A stretch of DNA of 64,000 bases from Collybiopsis luxurians FD-317 M1 (lineage: Eukaryota > Basidiomycota > Agaricomycetes > Agaricales > Omphalotaceae). Shown here in pieces: positions 21,875-31,993 of the stretch (position 1 is its first letter; every line of letters begins with the position of its first letter). The position numbers and the translations under genes are program-made. The notes below the pieces were generated by a model. That model was given only the letters and a program-made list of their open reading frames with translations, had not been told where the DNA came from and searched no databases. The stretch spans positions 62,001 through 126,000 of the forward strand of contig KN834811.1 of assembly GCA_000827265.1 (NCBI GenBank), written 5' to 3'.

Positions 21875-22737
21875 ATGTCTCTTACTTCTGGGAATCTTGC
21901 ACAATTACTGGTTGAGCAGGTCCTTCACAGCCCTGATCAATTTGAGATTCTCCAAGAAGAACGGCGTATCACATATTCGCAGCTAGATTTCTATAGCCGG
22001 CAAGTTGCACATCAATTATCAAGCCAAAGCCTTCCCTGTGAGGGGGTTGTTGGCATTCTAACGTCGCTAGGAGTTGAACATATCATCGCCCAGGTTGGAA
22101 TTCTGTACGCAGGGGGTACGGTCCTTCCGCTTGATCCTAATCTTTCCAATGAAGAAATCCAGATGCGACTCCGGGTTGTAAATGCCGAATACTTCATTTC
22201 CGACAGTCATAATGCTGGAAGATGCTCCCTTCAGCATACTGTTATCTTGGCCGGAGGCAAGGCGCTGTTTACGAGTGCATGGAATGAAATGGAATGCCGA
22301 GTTTTTGAGGTGGTGAATTCCCTGCCTGATCCTAGACAGGCAATTTTGTATTAGTCTCATAATATCAATTACTCAAACTAAATGGTGGATATGGTATAAC
22401 TATCATGGGATTATATTGCAATTGATATTCCAAGGCTTTGACAGCATATGAGAAGATCAGGTCCAATGGAACTAAGCTACATTAAGGTGGGATTGCATTT
22501 TGTGATGTCATATAACCTGTGCTCATCATTGCACGGCTTTGACGGTATATGAGAAGATGTAGTATGCTGGACACGAGTCCCTGCCACGCGGCAGCGTTGG
22601 CCCATTACCAACGGCAGGGCATCAAGTAGAGAGTTTAGGAAGGGGACTAGATGAAGATCCATCTCTTGCCAAATTCCCGATCCAGCTAGCTCAGGACCAC
22701 CGCTCTCACATGTTTTTTACTTCGGGGACCACTGGTG
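21875..22737 (+). pseudogene. NRPS-like A-T-R gene copy in unit B, 5' fragment only
   Basis: The first 130 codons closely match the intact gene (MSLTSGNLAQLLVEQ ... HTVILAGGKAL). At 22270 a 355-bp insertion breaks the frame. Adenylation-domain sequence resumes at 22629 (gagagtttaggaaggggact) and runs to the A3 motif (FFTSGTTGV). There it stops at 22737, at the end of a terminal-inverted-repeat element. Carrier and reductase parts are missing. No functional product is possible. Confidence 0.9.
22272..22626. mobile_element. 355-bp insertion with TA flanks inside the NRPS-like copy
   Basis: Comparison with unit A shows extra sequence between gcgctgtt and gagagttta. It is flanked by TA on both sides (22270-22271, 22627-22628) where A has one TA, as expected for a TA-targeting element. 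The ends (cgagtgcatgg and catcaag) are only weakly inverted. Inside, ggctttgacagcatatgaga (near 22434) is repeated as ggctttgacggtatatgaga (near 22533). There is no coding capacity. Confidence 0.5.
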
Positions 22738-23658
22738 TGGGGCGACAAGATTTTTGCGTGCATACGAGTGCATACGGTGCGTGGGTGCGTGCACCGAGAA
22801 CACGCACTGTGGCTGTGCAGTGCGTGCGTAAGGGCATATTGGTGCGTGCAGCAGTTTCAACATTAGTATGTACCACAACTACTTCTTATATATATGTCTC
22901 TTCAGTTCTTCTTTTGTTTACACTTGACTTTGTGGGTATTCTAGGGATATTTATTCTGATACTCATTACCTACATTCATTATTAGTATACTTAAGCTATT
23001 TTAGTTTGAAACTCTCAGTTGTTCATACATGGTGATTCTGAAGTGATCCAATCTTTGATATAAGATAGTCAGCTGAACATGAAGTATCTTACTTGAATCC
23101 ACTGCACCTTCAGCATATTTCCAAATACAAATATAAGTGATTCACTTGATTTCTGTGCTTGCAGGTTGAACACTACAGTACATATAATGCACAAAAATCA
23201 TTGGGCATCCAATACCTCAATATATACGCGTGCATGCTCAAATGTGCAAGTACGTAATCATACATGCATATATGCAAATATGCACGCATGCGTGTTTGGA
23301 TATGCATGCGTGCGTGCACTTCTCTCACGCACTGCGTGACACGGGTGCGTGCTGGTGCATGTATCAATATTTTCTTGTATTTTCTGCTTGTTATTTTAGC
23401 GTTTGGAAGTGAAATGTGCAAGTTCTTCACTCAATGCGTTGAAATATAGCTATTAGTCACACATTTCAACTTTTTAATTCATAAAATATTGTTTAAGTAT
23501 GTAAATTAATAATGTGATAATACATTGACATCAAATTTTTTTTCGAGTAATAAGAAATTTATATAGACAGTGTCATGAAAATATACAGGTACATGTATTA
23601 AATATTCTGACACGCACGACACGCACCGACACGCACCGACACGCACGCAAAAATCTAG
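22738..23658. mobile_element. Non-autonomous DNA transposon, hAT-like, about 0.92 kb
   Basis: The left end starts ggggcgacaagatttttgcg. The right end, read in reverse, starts ggggcacctagatttttgcg. These are terminal inverted repeats of about 23 bases with a few mismatches. Both subterminal regions are packed with gtgcgtg/cacgcac repeats, a hAT-like trait. The interior is AT-rich with no transposase. The left flank is NRPS-like DNA and the right flank is F-box gene 2 DNA, so the element sits at a deletion junction and no matching target duplication remains. Confidence 0.7.
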
Positions 23659-24241
23659 GTGCCCCTATTATCCCTCCTCAGTCCAGTCACATCTCCTCAG
23701 CTACAAGAGCTTTTCATTGAACAGGAAATACAGAATGATTTGAGCAAACCTTTCCATGCCATCAGCTCATTTTTGATGCGCCCCAACTGCTCTTTACGGA
23801 CCCTGAGTTTAATCAGGTTAGCTCTATCTGACAAGGAAGTAGTTCTGTTACTCAAGGAATGCCCAGTTCTCGAACAGTTGACAATTGAGGATGGCGATTC
23901 CTGTATCATTACCCAACTATTCCTTGAAAGCCTCCACAGCTCCAAACGTAGCATTATCCAGACCTCCCCTTCCCCTCTCGTCAAATCTCTGCATACTTTA
24001 GTCTTGAAGGTGACAACTGCCAAATTCAATCCATCCGTATTCATCGACACTATATCATCTCGATGGATTCCAGCCTGTCGTCAGGCGCAACAGGGTAGTT
24101 TCGGGGTTGCGTGTTTGAGGTCCGTGGAGTTGCGGAGCAGCAGACAGTTGATAAGAGTGCGTATGAGCCGCTTTTGCCGTTTGAGAGGGACAGGATGAGG
24201 ATTGTGGTGAAACAGGCAGGGAGGGAGAGGTATATCCTCTG
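23659..24241 (+). pseudogene. F-box-like gene 2 remnant in unit B (3' half)
   Basis: Starting just behind the transposon, the frame gives SPVTSPQLQELFIEQE, ALSDKEVVLLLKECPVLEQL and VFIDTISSRWIPACRQ, homologous to the C-terminal half of F-box gene 2. A frameshift near 24140 moves the last part to another frame (VDKSAYEPLLPFERDRMRIV), ending at 24239-24241. The F-box motif and the first half are gone. This copy keeps the frame in places where the unit A copy has lost it, so the two decayed independently. Confidence 0.8.
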
Positions 24242-24579
24242 ATGAATAATCTTGTTAAAGGTAAGCGATATGGATACAAGTTATCAATTGTACCTTGTTC
24301 TATTTGATAACTGGAGTGCTCAATATTAGTTTTATCCCCTACTTGCTTGCGGAGCGGTGCGACTCGGAGTGTGTATAGTCAGATTGAGGTGAGCTAGCCC
24401 CGAAGGTATGAGGATGTAGGAGTTCTCTTTTGACTGAAGGCCCGGTAAGACGACGGAGGTGAAGGTGGAGGTGGACAATCCGTGGAGGCTTCCGAGCCAT
24501 TCCGAGCGTCAAGTATTCTTGCTTGCAATGTGTTCACCGAGCTACTTATACCAAAAAAACAAAAATAAAGAGATAGCCC

Positions 24580-24800
24580 CTTCATAATAGTCCTGCAAGT
24601 GATGAGAATACATGGTGGTTAGGATTCAAAAAGCCAGACGGCGACCTAGGATTCAATCCATGCTTCCGTTAAATAAATGGTGACGTTAACACCAAGGAAT
24701 CCCCCTTTCGTTCCGATTGGCGTCGCCTTGACTTGCCTAGTCCTGCCGTCTACGCACAGACGATGAGGTAAAAGAGGAAAAAGTTCGCTGCCGGAGTCCA
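24580..24800. repeat. Partial copy of the GH17 gene 5' end and promoter
   Basis: From tgagaatacatggtggttag the sequence follows the 5' end of the GH17 gene (34434-34660 region) through tgacgttaacaccaaggaat and ttgacttgcctagtcctgcc, with indels including loss of about 23 bases inside the first exon. It is non-coding here. Confidence 0.65.
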
Positions 24801-25299
24801 AGATCACCGAGACAGGGTGCGGAAAATGGAAGAGAACCGTGATGATGCCGAACAACACTCGCTTTCCCCTGAGCATAATGGTTCCGTGGTATCTGGGTCC
24901 AAAAAGTAGTGCTCGAAAAGCTATACTGCCCCTTGTCCCTAAATAAACTTTAATGCAAAAGTTTTGTATGTGAGATTTTCAGTTGGCAGTCACTAGTTCG
25001 GCTCGACTTTTTGCTCCATTTCAGGTAGGCAAGTCAATGCGACGCTACTGGACCAAAAGAGGATCGGACAAAAACTTGTTTTGGCAAAGGCAGTATTGTT
25101 GGTGGCGACTTGTGTTTGAACTTTAACGGACAGAAATGGCGTTGCAATGGATAATGCGATTTAAAACAGTAACAAAGTCAGGCGCGTGCCGACGATATTA
25201 TGAAAGAACATTAACTGCCAGCTACATGAGGATTCGCAAGTGACGTAAACATAACTTGTCACGCCATATACGAGCTACGCTGGCCAGGGACTACGTATG

Positions 25300-25810
25300 C
25301 CTAGGTTCTTGTATATTCTTGTAGAGACCAGTTCGACCTAAGTTCCGGGTGAAGGGTAAACAAGGTATGGAGAGACAAGTTACCCCCTAGTGCAGCTCGG
25401 CCAGCCTTGAAGGCTCACAATAATTTTCCAAGGTGAAAGATTCGGGCAGAATTTTGGTGCTCGACATTAAGCTATGCCAGTGGTCTCCCAATGCTTGGCA
25501 TCCTGAGCTAACAAATGATTAACTTCACGCTCATGTTTATTCTTTTATCCTGTGTCCTGTTGTTGAAAACCATTCCAACGCAATTAAGCGCCGCTTGGCG
25601 TTGTTTAGAAGGGCATTGACGCCCATACGTAGATTTGGCTCGACATTGTACACAGACAGGTCATCATCGTCATTTATATCATTCGCTCCGGAGTTCTGCT
25701 GACCGTTCCACTGTTTTCAGTATGTGTTCTCCTATATCCTTGTAGAGGCTGGTTCAATCCAGGTTCCGGTAGGGGGTAAAGGGTGAACAAGGTATGGACG
25801 GAGGTAAGTA
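25300..25810. repeat. Mosaic of duplicated 5' flanks
   Basis: Two blocks (25305-25385 and 25724-25810) are related to each other and to the reverse complement of the GH17 upstream region (34640-34715). The shared motifs are ccttgtagaggctggttc and gaacaaggtatgga. Between them, 25424-25555 is a copy of the F-box gene 2 upstream module (gcagaattttggtgctcgac). The patch therefore combines upstream fragments of two different genes. Confidence 0.6.
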
Positions 25811-26234
25811 CCTCTTCTGAAAATTTTGAAAACCACTTAGCAACTGCCATTGCTGATGATGACAGCGCAACACACCGCTTCACCTTTTGTTGCCATTGTT
25901 GCCAGGGAACTATCTGCTCTATGCTGGTGGGCTTGTGGCAGGTAGAAACTACAGATAGCGTCAATATTAGTAATGAAAAAATGTCTCATGCTCCTTTCAA
26001 TGGCAAATATCCTTCCAATATCGGGTGAAAAGAGCTCCAAATTTTGAGCATTTTTTCGGTCGAAATCAAAAATTCATTCCAAATCTATTAACAGTAACAA
26101 TCACAGCTGAGAAAAATCAGAACCGCCATAGTGATCCCCAACTCTGATCGAAGGGAGGGCTTTGTTTGCTACGACCGGCCAAAATCTTCCTAAATCTCGC
26201 CCCAATAGGTAACTCTTTCACACACCCTTATCTA
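25811..26234. other. Intergenic, nothing recognised
   Basis: One 81-codon ORF covers part of it without family features. Confidence 0.3.
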
Positions 26235-26478
26235 CAGTGGGCGCAGAAAAAGATGTCACTACCTTATATGGTAACCCCCAAATTCTGAAGGTTTTGCTTC
26301 ATTTTTTTTTGCTTGTCCAATACCACTCTTATGGTTTTGTCCATTGTACAAATTTCAGCAGTAGCTATAATGCATTGACGGCCTACGGGAGTCAGTTTGT
26401 GGTCGAAGTACGAGGTTGGGGCACAGGTGGGAACGGCTCTTCCATATTTGGAAGTGACATCTTTTTCCGCGCCCACTG
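26235..26478. mobile_element. MITE of the Tc1/mariner type, 244 bp
   Basis: The ends are perfect in layout: cagtgggcgcagaaaaagat at the left and, in reverse, cagtgggcgcggaaaaagat at the right, with inverted homology over about 33 bases. TA lies immediately outside both ends (26233-26234 and 26479-26480), the target duplication of the Tc1/mariner superfamily. No transposase is encoded. The two mirror ORFs that both start MGAEKDVT are just the inverted repeat translated from each side. Confidence 0.85.
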
Positions 26479-27216
26479 TAATCTCTATATTCTCATGCCG
26501 CGGAGTTATCTGAAAACTTTTCAGGGCCTCAGGCGCTATATTCTCTCTCCGCTCCCTGACTTACGCAGTTGGGATAGACCTTCTGTAAACAATAACTATT
26601 GCCAACGAATATAGCAATACAGTTGCCTACTGTGCCTTTTGGGGTTCCTCTGCCGCCGAATCATTGAGAGACTTACGACAGAATAAACTCAGGCTAGAGA
26701 CCCTGATGTCCTTTCCCTCAAATTCTTCTTGAACTACCAAATCTGCTGCTGGCCCCAACATTGCGAGAGCATGCATCAAGTTGTATAGTGTTCAGGAAGC
26801 TATCCAACAAAACATCACTGGGAATATCAACCCTCTTTGAGAGGAAAAGATCTGAACAAAGGATGTGCAATATCAGTTCCAAATGTTTCAAGTATATCTC
26901 ACAGATGGACAAGTACAGATTCCCATCAAAGGGTGAATGAGTGGTTTGAAAAGTTCAGTTGATAACATTACAACCAAATGTAACACTGTTGCGACGGAAC
27001 AATTACTTTTTCCTGATGGAGTCGGGGATTGCCGCCGCGGGCAACACTAAGGATTGAGAAGTGCATGATGTGATTTGTGAAACACTGCAATTACTGTGAG
27101 AACCATATCCCCTGTCTGGTCATCATCAAAAGAATTTGAATGAATACTAGCCAACTTTAAAAGAGAGCCGTGCATTAAATTTCAACCATCCCCTCCAGGC
27201 TTCTCATTCTGCGACA
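26479..27216. other. Intergenic
   Basis: No gene is recognised. A 64-codon minus-strand ORF (26718-26912) lacks family features. Confidence 0.3.
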
Positions 27217-29140
27217 ATGGGATCAACAAACTTGCCCCCTGCAATGCTTAAGGATATCCTTGTGGATGTGCATAACATACAAGTCTCTCGGTATAATATG
27301 TGTTAGTCTCTTTCAACAGGGCGCTATACGGTTTTAATCAGTGACTTATAATCTACAGTGGCCCTTTCGGTTTTATACATCTATGATCTTGGTTTGTTCT
27401 GTTGAAGCAAAAGAAGATATCGCCTTTACAGATTACTGAAATGTTGCCTTACAAAGTCACTACCTTGGACCAAGAAGTGTGTACTGATATTTGTAACAAG
27501 GCCAAAAAATTAATTACTTGATTTATTATAGGTTGAACTAATTTGGGTCAGTTCTGTCTTTTATCTGAAACCAGTCTACTGAACATGCTGCTGAAAATAA
27601 ACATTCAGAAGAAGCCCAAGTCTCTGCTCAGTGTGCTTTTTTTTCTTGTCCGTCCCTGAGCTCTCAAGAGCTACCAGTCATTTTATTGACATATTGTTAT
27701 AAATAGAACCGCTACTTTGTTCTATGCGCAGCTGTGTATGTGTTACACTGACCTATATTTAGTACCATATCACACTTACCTTTATATAACTCACTAGAAT
27801 TAATCCAGCAGGTATGAACCTCCCACTGATGTACAAAAATCATTGGACTTGACTCGGTATTTAGTCTTCCTGATATCAACTCCTGTGTTGACAAACTCAG
27901 TGTGTTATCCTTATTATCCCCTAGACTCCGGCAATCTAACCTTCCCCCGTTTTTCTTCCTAGGTGTATGTATATGATGCCCTTATCCTGCTGTGGATGCA
28001 GCTCTGCTAATGTGCCCTTAGATGTGCGTACTATGATCTATCAATGAGCAGGTCCAATTTTACATGATTTATGTGATGTTGAACTCTAGGTGAAAATTGG
28101 ACCAAATTTGTGACTGGAGAGGCTGTGGTTACCTTGGCAACCATTCACGGCAAGTAATTAAGCTGTTTTCAGGTTTCATTTTTGTTTTAATGTCCTCCAG
28201 CCATCCTGATCATCCGAGTTTGGGCAATTTATCAACGTAGCATGAGAGTTCTAATTCCTTTGGGTGTGTTTGGAGTGTGTTGCTTCATAAGTTTCAGCAC
28301 CATCATTGTGGTCGGCAATATCCGCCCATGTAGGTTATTGCATGTTTCGATCCAATGGACACAGCGACTGACTTCACTCTTGCAGCAAACGCTGAACCTG
28401 TTCCAGGCCTCTTCACTTGCACCTTTGAAATGCCCTCGTACGCTTTTTTCATCCTGAGTTGAGCCCTCAACAATTGATGAATTGCCCCATGAAGATGGTA
28501 TGCTGCGACTTTGCTCCCAATACTGGCATTTGAAACAACTCTCTTCACCCTGATGCTTTGGCGAGGCTATCAAGTTTTTCACAAATCTGACCCCGTTGTT
28601 ACTATTTCGGGCACAAGTGGATGCAGTCTGGCACAAGTTCTTGTATGAGATTCAATCATTTATTATCTATCGTGAGCATCAATCTGGTTCTGTCATTGGC
28701 AGTTGTTGATTCTGATTCTTGTCTAGTATCAGCATGGTCTATGTTATGAACAGTTGTATGTGGTACTGGGCAGATGTAAGGTGTTTCCTTTGTGGTATTC
28801 TGAAATTTTAGTTGAATAACAATCTTGCACAAATTACAGAAAGGCTTATTTGAAAGCTCTTCATCCTATGCGCTGTTTCTGCCCCCGGTTGTAACCAGCA
28901 AGCTCTTGTTGAACTTACGAGGAGAGATCTCCTGTCCCGACCAAAATACTACTATGGAGCTTAGCACATTACGAGCTGCCGTTTATGACCCTTCAAGTTT
29001 TGCAGTCGGGATCCCTCCATGCGAACGCATCGCGTACAGACATGGCTGTGAATTCGGAGCTTGATGCTTTTACAACCCATATTGATAGATGGGAGGAATG
29101 GGGGCCGAATGCTGAAGCGCCACAGGTTCATGGAGATTAA
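27217..29140 (+). pseudogene. DUF6533-like membrane protein gene (copy 1), probably decayed
   Basis: Early exons join well: 27217-27301, 27359-27391, 27457-27476, 27532-27546, 27609-27647 and from 27707. They read NIQVSRYNMLALSVLYIYDL, TTLDQEVELIW, KPKSLLSVLFFL and NRYFVLC, the hallmark pattern of the DUF6533 family (RY..., YD..LTL..EV..W, FFLNRY). Further on, TKFVTGEAVVTLATIH joins ILIIRVWAIYQRS through an apparent GC-AG intron (28150-28200), then TLLPILAFETTLFTLMLWRG and PVVTSKLLLNLRGEI, ending near 29140. An exon between 27740 and 28095 cannot be found, and the conserved block VLV-stop-DSIIYY carries TGA (near 28644) where relatives have Arg. Probably a young pseudogene. The protein function is unknown for the whole family. 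Confidence 0.6.
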
Positions 29141-30370
29141 TTATAGTAATACTGTCTCCCTGTCTCCCTACGAGTGAATTTTTTACTGATTTTTAGATAA
29201 TATTGTTGTTTGCCCCAGACTGAGCCCAATTTTGTATTATTTTGAGGTGCAATATACAGCCGCATGGTCCAGGTTGTAGAGAGATGAACAATTTGTCACT
29301 GTCAGAGTGCTTCATCTGTGATTGATAGCTGCATGTACTATAGAAATTAGTAGCACAGTAGTTTGATAAGAGTGGTGAGACTTGAAAATTGGTTACAACT
29401 AATTGTTTTGTTCTATAGTACTAGCCTTGTAGTAGGCTTTATACATAACACAGTATCTACAAAGTTCTACTCGTACATACTTCTACTACTAATATCTGAG
29501 CTATATTGTCTTGGGTAGATGAGTAAGTAATGAGTAATCTAACTCATAACTACATGTACTGGCAATGTGCCGGATTGTATCACCTTGCTTGCAAGGTCTA
29601 TTCTGAACCACTTGACTCTCATTTTGTTCCTGGATCAAAATTGTGATCGCGGCTGCAGTATTACTTTACCAACTACAGAAGCGGCAGTCACTGTCAGCAA
29701 AGACACTAGAGCCATCTTACTCGGCAATGCCCGCTACCTCTCAAGCTGTGTCTAGGCATAAACTACGCTTGTAAGATGTCCATAATTATTATGGTGTCGC
29801 TGGCTGCCTAGTGTGACAAACAAGAAGAAAAGAGTGAAAGAAAAAATTATTACACTACTACATGCGTAGTATTCGAACATTCGAGCTGAATGTGAGATAT
29901 AAAAACAGCATTTCAACTCAGACAGGTGAGGACAAGCTAGTTTGAGTAATAAATTTGACAGCGAAGGAGCAGGCAGGCCCAGAGCCGCTTCAACCTGCAT
30001 GCAGCGACTGAGTCTATCTGCATAGAGGTGGCAACAATAGCACCAGAAGATAAAGCAGTGTGTAAACTTGATCTTTCATTGTCATCACTAAAAATGACAG
30101 TTACCTAGTGAATTCTGAAAATTTGGTGCTTTGGTTGCTACAGTGACCATTTTCTGGAGTGACCGGCGGTCAGTTAGTCTTTCGCGGTTGCTAGGGGGTT
30201 GTTTGTCAGCAACTGGGTCGTCAAATAGAGTAATCCCTTATGATTTATCAGCTCAGTCGGCCACTTTTCGATATTCAAAGTGCATCTGGTATATATGACC
30301 ATTTTTCCCCCATTCTCGTCCCTCTTCCTTCAACCTTTCCTTCCTCCTAACACTATTTAGGCAATATAAG
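29141..30370. other. Intergenic
   Basis: No gene is seen. A small inverted repeat (tgtactatagaa near 29334 and ttctatagtac near 29412) surrounds an AT-rich loop. Confidence 0.35.
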
Positions 30371-30545
30371 CATTACTAAATTGTCCCAAACATTATACTT
30401 ACATTATAACAGAGATACAGGGCGTGATATGGCCATTATACCAGATTTTGGGTGTGATCACAGCATTATAATACCCCATTTCTCTAAAATAAGGTCAGTA
30501 TAACACTATCTCATATGATATAAAGTTTGGGACATTTGGTGATGA
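30371..30545. mobile_element. Short inverted-repeat element (MITE-like), about 175 bp
   Basis: The left end cattactaaattgtcccaaa is the near reverse complement of the right end tttgggacatttggtgatg. The arms are about 28 bases with one gap. The interior is AT-rich and non-coding. No target duplication was found, so the class is open. Confidence 0.55.
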
Positions 30546-31993
30546 GTCAGTATCCTTAAATGATTTTTACCCCGAGATTTTTCTGCCACAGAAGAATGAG
30601 AAAAAGTCAAAAAGAAGAAGGGGGTTGTAGGAACGGATAAGCGAGGCATCGGACGCACTGGAGGAGACTATATTCAACTTGAATCAAATTTGAATCTGCT
30701 CATGTAGTAATGTAATGTGTCTCCAAAAATCATGACCAACCTCCCAGCCTATATTTCTTACTGTTTTTTTTTTCATATGCTCATGCTGAAAATTTCCAAG
30801 TGGTCCAAGGGGTTATCCACTGTAAATACATCAACGACTGTGAGCACTCGGGTGATGCCAGGCAACCCCCTTCTTTGACCAAGGTCCAAGTTTCCCAAAA
30901 TACGACATTGCGAAAATACTTGCATAGATTACAATTCCATAGCAGATTGTAGTGGATTTCTCAAGAAGGTAGGGGAAAACAAGGTTTCCGCTATCCTTTT
31001 CACGGGAGAAATATAGCGCTCATTAGCGCAAAAACGGCCGAGGGATAACAATTCGTCAGTTTTTCTTATCACCGGTTCATGCCTAAATACTAAATCAGAG
31101 ACTCCCCCTTGCGTGGCTATGGCTTGGACAACCGGGCAGGACGAAATGTTCATTGCATCCGTATGAATCCAGCGTCATGCAGATTTGATCCGTTTCGTTT
31201 ACATCCTCTGTTTACATACTCTACTTTGTGCTTGAAGATGGAAAATCCGCACCTCGACGCGTCTTTGCTCATATCATTATCAAAACCACAACCGCACCGA
31301 AAATACTAAACTAAGCGAGTAATTGATTAATCAATGACATTTTTTTATACGAGCGTAACCCGAGATGGAAAAGAACGTAAAGTAAGATGTCCGCAAAAAC
31401 AAGTCACAGTCCGAGGCCTAGTCCTATGAGTCCGAGTCCGAGTCCATGTCTATGCATAAAGAGTCAAGGGTCAGAGTCAAAGAATTAAAGTCCACAGAGT
31501 CCACCGAACGAATACGTAATACGTAATACGGAGTACGGAGTACTAACGATACAGAGAGATGTGTGTAAATATGTGTAAAGATTGCGTAGCATAAGCGTCG
31601 CCGGAAACAGGTTGAAAACGCGGAGGAATAATATTAATCTAAAAAAAAAGGGGTCAAGGGTCAAGTGTAAAGGGTATCGTCGCGTGTAAAAAAATTTTTT
31701 AAAAAAAGAGTGAGAGATATGCAAGTAGGGAACGTGGGGAGGGAGAGAGGGAGTTGTAGAGGGACAGGACAGGGGAAGGGAGGGGGCCCTCAGTCAACCC
31801 TCTACGAATGAGTAAATGAAAGAGTGAAAGCGAACGCATGCCTGCATGCATGCGAGATATGTCCAATATGTTTGTAGTCAAGTCCAATATGTTCGTAGTC
31901 CAAAGGAACATAACCTCCCATCGCACCGGAACCAGCAACCACCTTGCTTAGCACGGTTGGAACCCAGGTATGTGAAACCCGTGCGTTGTACGA
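30546..31993. other. Intergenic downstream of GH17, rich in simple sequence
   Basis: No gene is recognised. It includes degenerate gagtcc repeats (31405-31455), a tacgtaatacggagtacgg patch near 31520, and a purine-rich run on the + strand (31720-31785), like those in the GH17 introns. Confidence 0.4.

Larger units (their letters stand above)
18925..24313. repeat. Segmental tandem duplication, unit B (degenerate copy)
   Basis: It starts like unit A (agatacatcatgactaattt) and ends behind an F-box gene 2 remnant with the same 3' flank. Relative to A it lacks about 400 bases at the 5' end of F-box gene 1, about 4.4 kb from the NRPS-like gene to the middle of F-box gene 2, and has gained two insertions (22272-22626 and 22738-23658). 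Confidence 0.85.

Noticed and set aside
26237..26476. Two opposed small proteins both starting MGAEKDVT
   Set aside because: They are the two terminal inverted repeats of one MITE translated from opposite strands.
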